NCBI GenBank assembly: GCA_035765045.1
Contig: DASTYI010000085.1
Span: 38,826-102,825 of the forward strand
DNA from: Iamia sp035765045
GTDB taxonomy: Bacteria; Actinomycetota; Acidimicrobiia; Acidimicrobiales; Iamiaceae
DNA length: 64,000 bases
Direction: 5' to 3'
Part shown: positions 62,302 through 64,000 of the stretch, piece by piece
How positions within the stretch are numbered: position 1 is the first letter of the stretch
How the letters are laid out: each line of letters starts with the position of its first letter
Translations under genes and position numbers: made by a program
The notes under the pieces: generated by a model
Told to the model about the DNA's origin: nothing
Databases searched by the model: none
The model's input: the letters and a program-made list of their open reading frames with translations, nothing else

Positions 62302-63348
62302 CTAGCCCCTCACGAGGTCGGCGACGAGCTTCATCTGGGCGGGGGGGCCGGCGACGAGGAGGGTGGTGATGCAGGTCTGGCGCCAGCGCTCCAGGTCCTC
62401 GCGGATCTTGTCGGCGGGGCCGACGAGGGCGACATCCTCGACCAGGGCGAGGGGGACCGACCGGATGGCCTCGTCCTTGCGGCCCGAGAGGAAGAGGTCC
62501 TGGATGCGGTCGACGTCGTCGGCGTAGCCCATCCGGCTGAACAGGTCGGCGTGGAAGTTGACCTCCCGCGCCCCCATGCCCCCGATGTAGAACCCGAGCG
62601 ACATGCGGACCTGGTCGGCGGCGGCCTCGACCGAGTCGTCGATGACGATCTGGACCAGGTTGGCGACCTCGAAGTCCTCGGCCGAGCGACGGGCGCCCGG
62701 GCGGCCCCAGCCCTCCTCCAGCGAGGTGCGGTAGAGCGGGTCGAGGCCGGGCGACATGAACATCGGCAGCCAGCCGTCGGCGATCTCGGCCGCCAGGGCC
62801 ACGTTCTTGGGCCCCTCGGCGCCGAGGTAGATCGGCAGGTCGGCCCGGCGCGGGTGGGTGATCGACTTGAGCGGCTTGCCCAGGCCGGTCGTGCCCTCGC
62901 CGGTGCGCGGCAGCTGGTAGTGCCGGCCCTCGAACACCAGCGGCTCCTCCCGGGCGAGGACCGAGCGCACGATCGAGATGTACTCCCGCGTCCGCTCCAG
63001 GGGCCGGGGGTAGGGCTGGCCGTACCAGCCCTCGACCACCTGCGGGCCCGAGGCGCCGAGGCCGAGGATGAACCGCCCCTCGGTCAGGTGGTCGAGGGTG
63101 AGGGCGCTCATCGCCGTGGCCACCGGGGTGCGGGCCGCCATCTGGCAGACGGCGGTGCCGAGCTGGACCCGGGACGTGGCGGCGCCGTGCCAGGCCAGCG
63201 GGGTGAAGCAGTCCGAGCCGTAGGCCTCGGCCGACCAGACCGAGTCGAAGCCGAGCTCCTCGGCCGCGGCGATCTGCTCCGCCACCCCGACGGGGGGCTG
63301 GGCGAACCAGTACCCGAGGACGAGTCCGAGCTTCAGGTCATCGGTCAT
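62302..63348 (-). CDS. F420-dependent LLM-class oxidoreductase
   Basis: The 348-residue luciferase-like protein has LGLVLGYWFAQPPVGVAEQIAAAEELGFDSVWSAEAYGSD at the N-terminus. LTEGRFILGLGASGPQVVEGWYGQPYPRPLERTREYI and IYLGAEGPKNVALAAEIADGWLP are strongly conserved in F420-dependent mycobacterial proteins. It acts on an unknown substrate. TACGGT (63362-63357) lies 8 nt before ATG 63348. A KstR-like palindrome upstream is shared with the divergent Rieske oxygenase, so it may belong to a steroid or lipid catabolic regulon. Confidence 0.9.
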   Translation of the reverse strand: MTDDLKLGLVLGYWFAQPPVGVAEQIAAAEELGFDSVWSAEAYGSDCFTPLAWHGAATSRVQLGTAVCQMAARTPVATAMSALTLDHLTEGRFILGLGASGPQVVEGWYGQPYPRPLERTREYISIVRSVLAREEPLVFEGRHYQLPRTGEGTTGLGKPLKSITHPRRADLPIYLGAEGPKNVALAAEIADGWLPMFMSPGLDPLYRTSLEEGWGRPGARRSAEDFEVANLVQIVIDDSVEAAADQVRMSLGFYIGGMGAREVNFHADLFSRMGYADDVDRIQDLFLSGRKDEAIRSVPLALVEDVALVGPADKIREDLERWRQTCITTLLVAGPPAQMKLVADLVRG

Positions 63349-63383
63349 ACGACCGGACCGTACTGCGCCCGGCCGGACTAGGG

Positions 63384-63397
63384 TAGAACACGTTCTA
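63384..63397. promoter_or_regulatory. KstR-like operator between divergent genes
   Basis: TAGAACACGTTCTA is a perfect palindrome fitting TnnAACnnGTTnnA, the motif of the actinobacterial cholesterol-catabolism repressor KstR. It lies 35 bp before the F420 oxidoreductase start and 26 bp before the Rieske gene start. No regulator gene is in the window. Confidence 0.65.
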
Positions 63398-63423
63398 GTT
63401 TCACCCTCGGAGCGCATCGATCC

Positions 63424-64000
63424 ATGAGCCGCTACCCCTTCCCCATCCCCTTCGGCTGGTTCCAGGTCGCCTACCCCGAGGACGTGCCGGTGAAGGCGAG
63501 CAAGGCGCTCTTCGCCTTCGACCGCCACCTGGTGGCGTGGCGCGACGAGGAGGAGGCCCTCCACGTCCAGGACGCCTTCTGCCCCCACCTGGGCGCCCAC
63601 CTCGGCCACGGCGGCACCGTCGAGGGCTGCCGCATCCAGTGCCCCTTCCACGGCTGGGAGTTCGACGGCGAGGGCACCAACGTCGAGATCCCGTACTCGA
63701 CCCGCACCAACAAGCGGGCGAGGATCCGCAGCTACCCGGTCGCCGAGGTCAACGGGAAGTCGCTGGTGTGGTTCCACCCCGACCCCGACGTCGCCCCGCT
63801 GTGGGACGTCCCGCCGCTGCCCGAGCTCGACGGCGACGAGTGGTTCGGGCCCATCCGCACCGAGCACACCGTCCTGGCCCACGCCCAGGAGCTGGGCGAG
63901 AACGCCGTCGACTCGGCCCACTTCCGCTACGTCCACAACGTGGCCGAGGTCCCCGAGATCACCTCGTACGTCACCGAGGGGCCGGTGGCCGAGATGCGGT
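63424..64000 (+). CDS. Rieske non-haem iron oxygenase alpha subunit, KshA-like (3' end outside window)
   Basis: The first 192 residues are present, running off the window. The Rieske cluster ligands are C-P-H (DAFCPHLGAHLGHGG) and C-P-F-H (IQCPFHGWEFDGEG), with a 17-residue spacing. The mononuclear iron motif begins in LGENAVDSAHFRYVHN (E-N-x-x-D-x-x-H-F-x-x-x-H). This pattern resembles KshA, the oxygenase of 3-ketosteroid 9-alpha-hydroxylase. The KstR-like operator upstream agrees. It requires a reductase (KshB) not seen here. A GGAG sequence precedes the ATG. The KshA assignment is likely, not proven. Confidence 0.82.
   Translation, partial: MSRYPFPIPFGWFQVAYPEDVPVKASKALFAFDRHLVAWRDEEEALHVQDAFCPHLGAHLGHGGTVEGCRIQCPFHGWEFDGEGTNVEIPYSTRTNKRARIRSYPVAEVNGKSLVWFHPDPDVAPLWDVPPLPELDGDEWFGPIRTEHTVLAHAQELGENAVDSAHFRYVHNVAEVPEITSYVTEGPVAEMR

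Noticed and set aside
1..64000. tRNA, rRNA, CRISPR arrays, insertion sequences, phage genes
   Set aside because: I looked through the intergenic regions (all shorter than about 330 bp) and saw no cloverleaf, no repeat-spacer pattern and no transposase or integrase ORF. A tRNA search program would be more sensitive than reading by eye.

Overview
The window is very GC-rich DNA with almost no non-coding space: about 72 genes in 64 kb, mostly in short operons whose stop and start codons overlap. The gene set is actinobacterial: a WhiB iron-sulfur regulator, two F420-type luciferase-like oxidoreductases, UdgX, Ku, an NnaR-type regulator, BsaP next to bioB, a SigB/F-type sigma factor, a DUF4436 protein, many CaiB and acyl-CoA dehydrogenase genes, and a KstR-like operator before a Rieske oxygenase. 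An Acidimicrobiia-like organism is plausible, but no rRNA or other marker is present to prove it. Many genes lack a ribosome binding site and have a TAnnnT -10 box 6 to 10 nt before the start codon, so leaderless mRNAs are probably common.

Layout. 1-12.6 kb is a CoA-dependent catabolic region. It holds a TetR end; a six-gene operon (acyl-CoA dehydrogenase, crotonase, ABM monooxygenase, acyl-CoA ligase, amidohydrolase, carboxymuconolactone decarboxylase-like protein); a kinase/dehydrogenase/CoA-transferase operon that looks like the 4-hydroxyacyl-CoA (Lva/ACAD11) module, divergent from a TetR-SDR pair; and another acyl-CoA dehydrogenase. Three copies of one 18-bp palindrome sit on promoters here. 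12.6-20.4 kb is mixed: a Ca2+-type P-ATPase, shikimate kinase, a sigma factor, an F420 oxidoreductase, UdgX, a phosphatase fused to a ParB-like domain, and CinA. 20.4-23.5 kb has small proteins (including a metallothionein-like one), a Cro/CI-type repressor and a SIR2 protein with a GAF-like tail. 23.6-26.6 kb has a secreted protein, a nucleotide cyclase, a propeller lipoprotein and a DedA protein.

26.6-30.3 kb is a nitrite assimilation cluster: NnaR-like regulator, FNT nitrite channel and siroheme nitrite/sulfite reductase, with four 11-bp-spaced GlnR-like half-sites before the regulator. 30.4-40.3 kb has Ku, a DUF1611 protein, a hydrolase, a ketopantoate-reductase-like protein, a flavin amine oxidase operon, two head-to-head AI-2E-family permeases and two tandem small acetyltransferases. 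40.4-45.4 kb has a thiolase, a ketosynthase-DUF35 fusion, a DUF4436 protein and a CaiB transferase, governed by two copies of a 19-bp palindrome. 45.4-52.6 kb has PP2C phosphatase, an SGNH hydrolase, a methyltransferase, a class V aminotransferase, HIT, a broken SET gene, a DxDxDG-repeat protein, a PIN-PhoH protein, WhiB and an exonuclease. 52.8-56.7 kb is a Ser/Thr kinase with uncharacterised neighbours. 56.8-64 kb has bsaP-bioB, a PadR regulator with an ABC exporter, a class II Fic protein, an F420 oxidoreductase and the start of a Rieske (KshA-like) oxygenase.

Long hairpins of three sequence families lie within about 10 bp of stop codons at six sites and probably act as terminators or REP-like elements. 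I saw no tRNA, rRNA, CRISPR array, transposase or phage gene.
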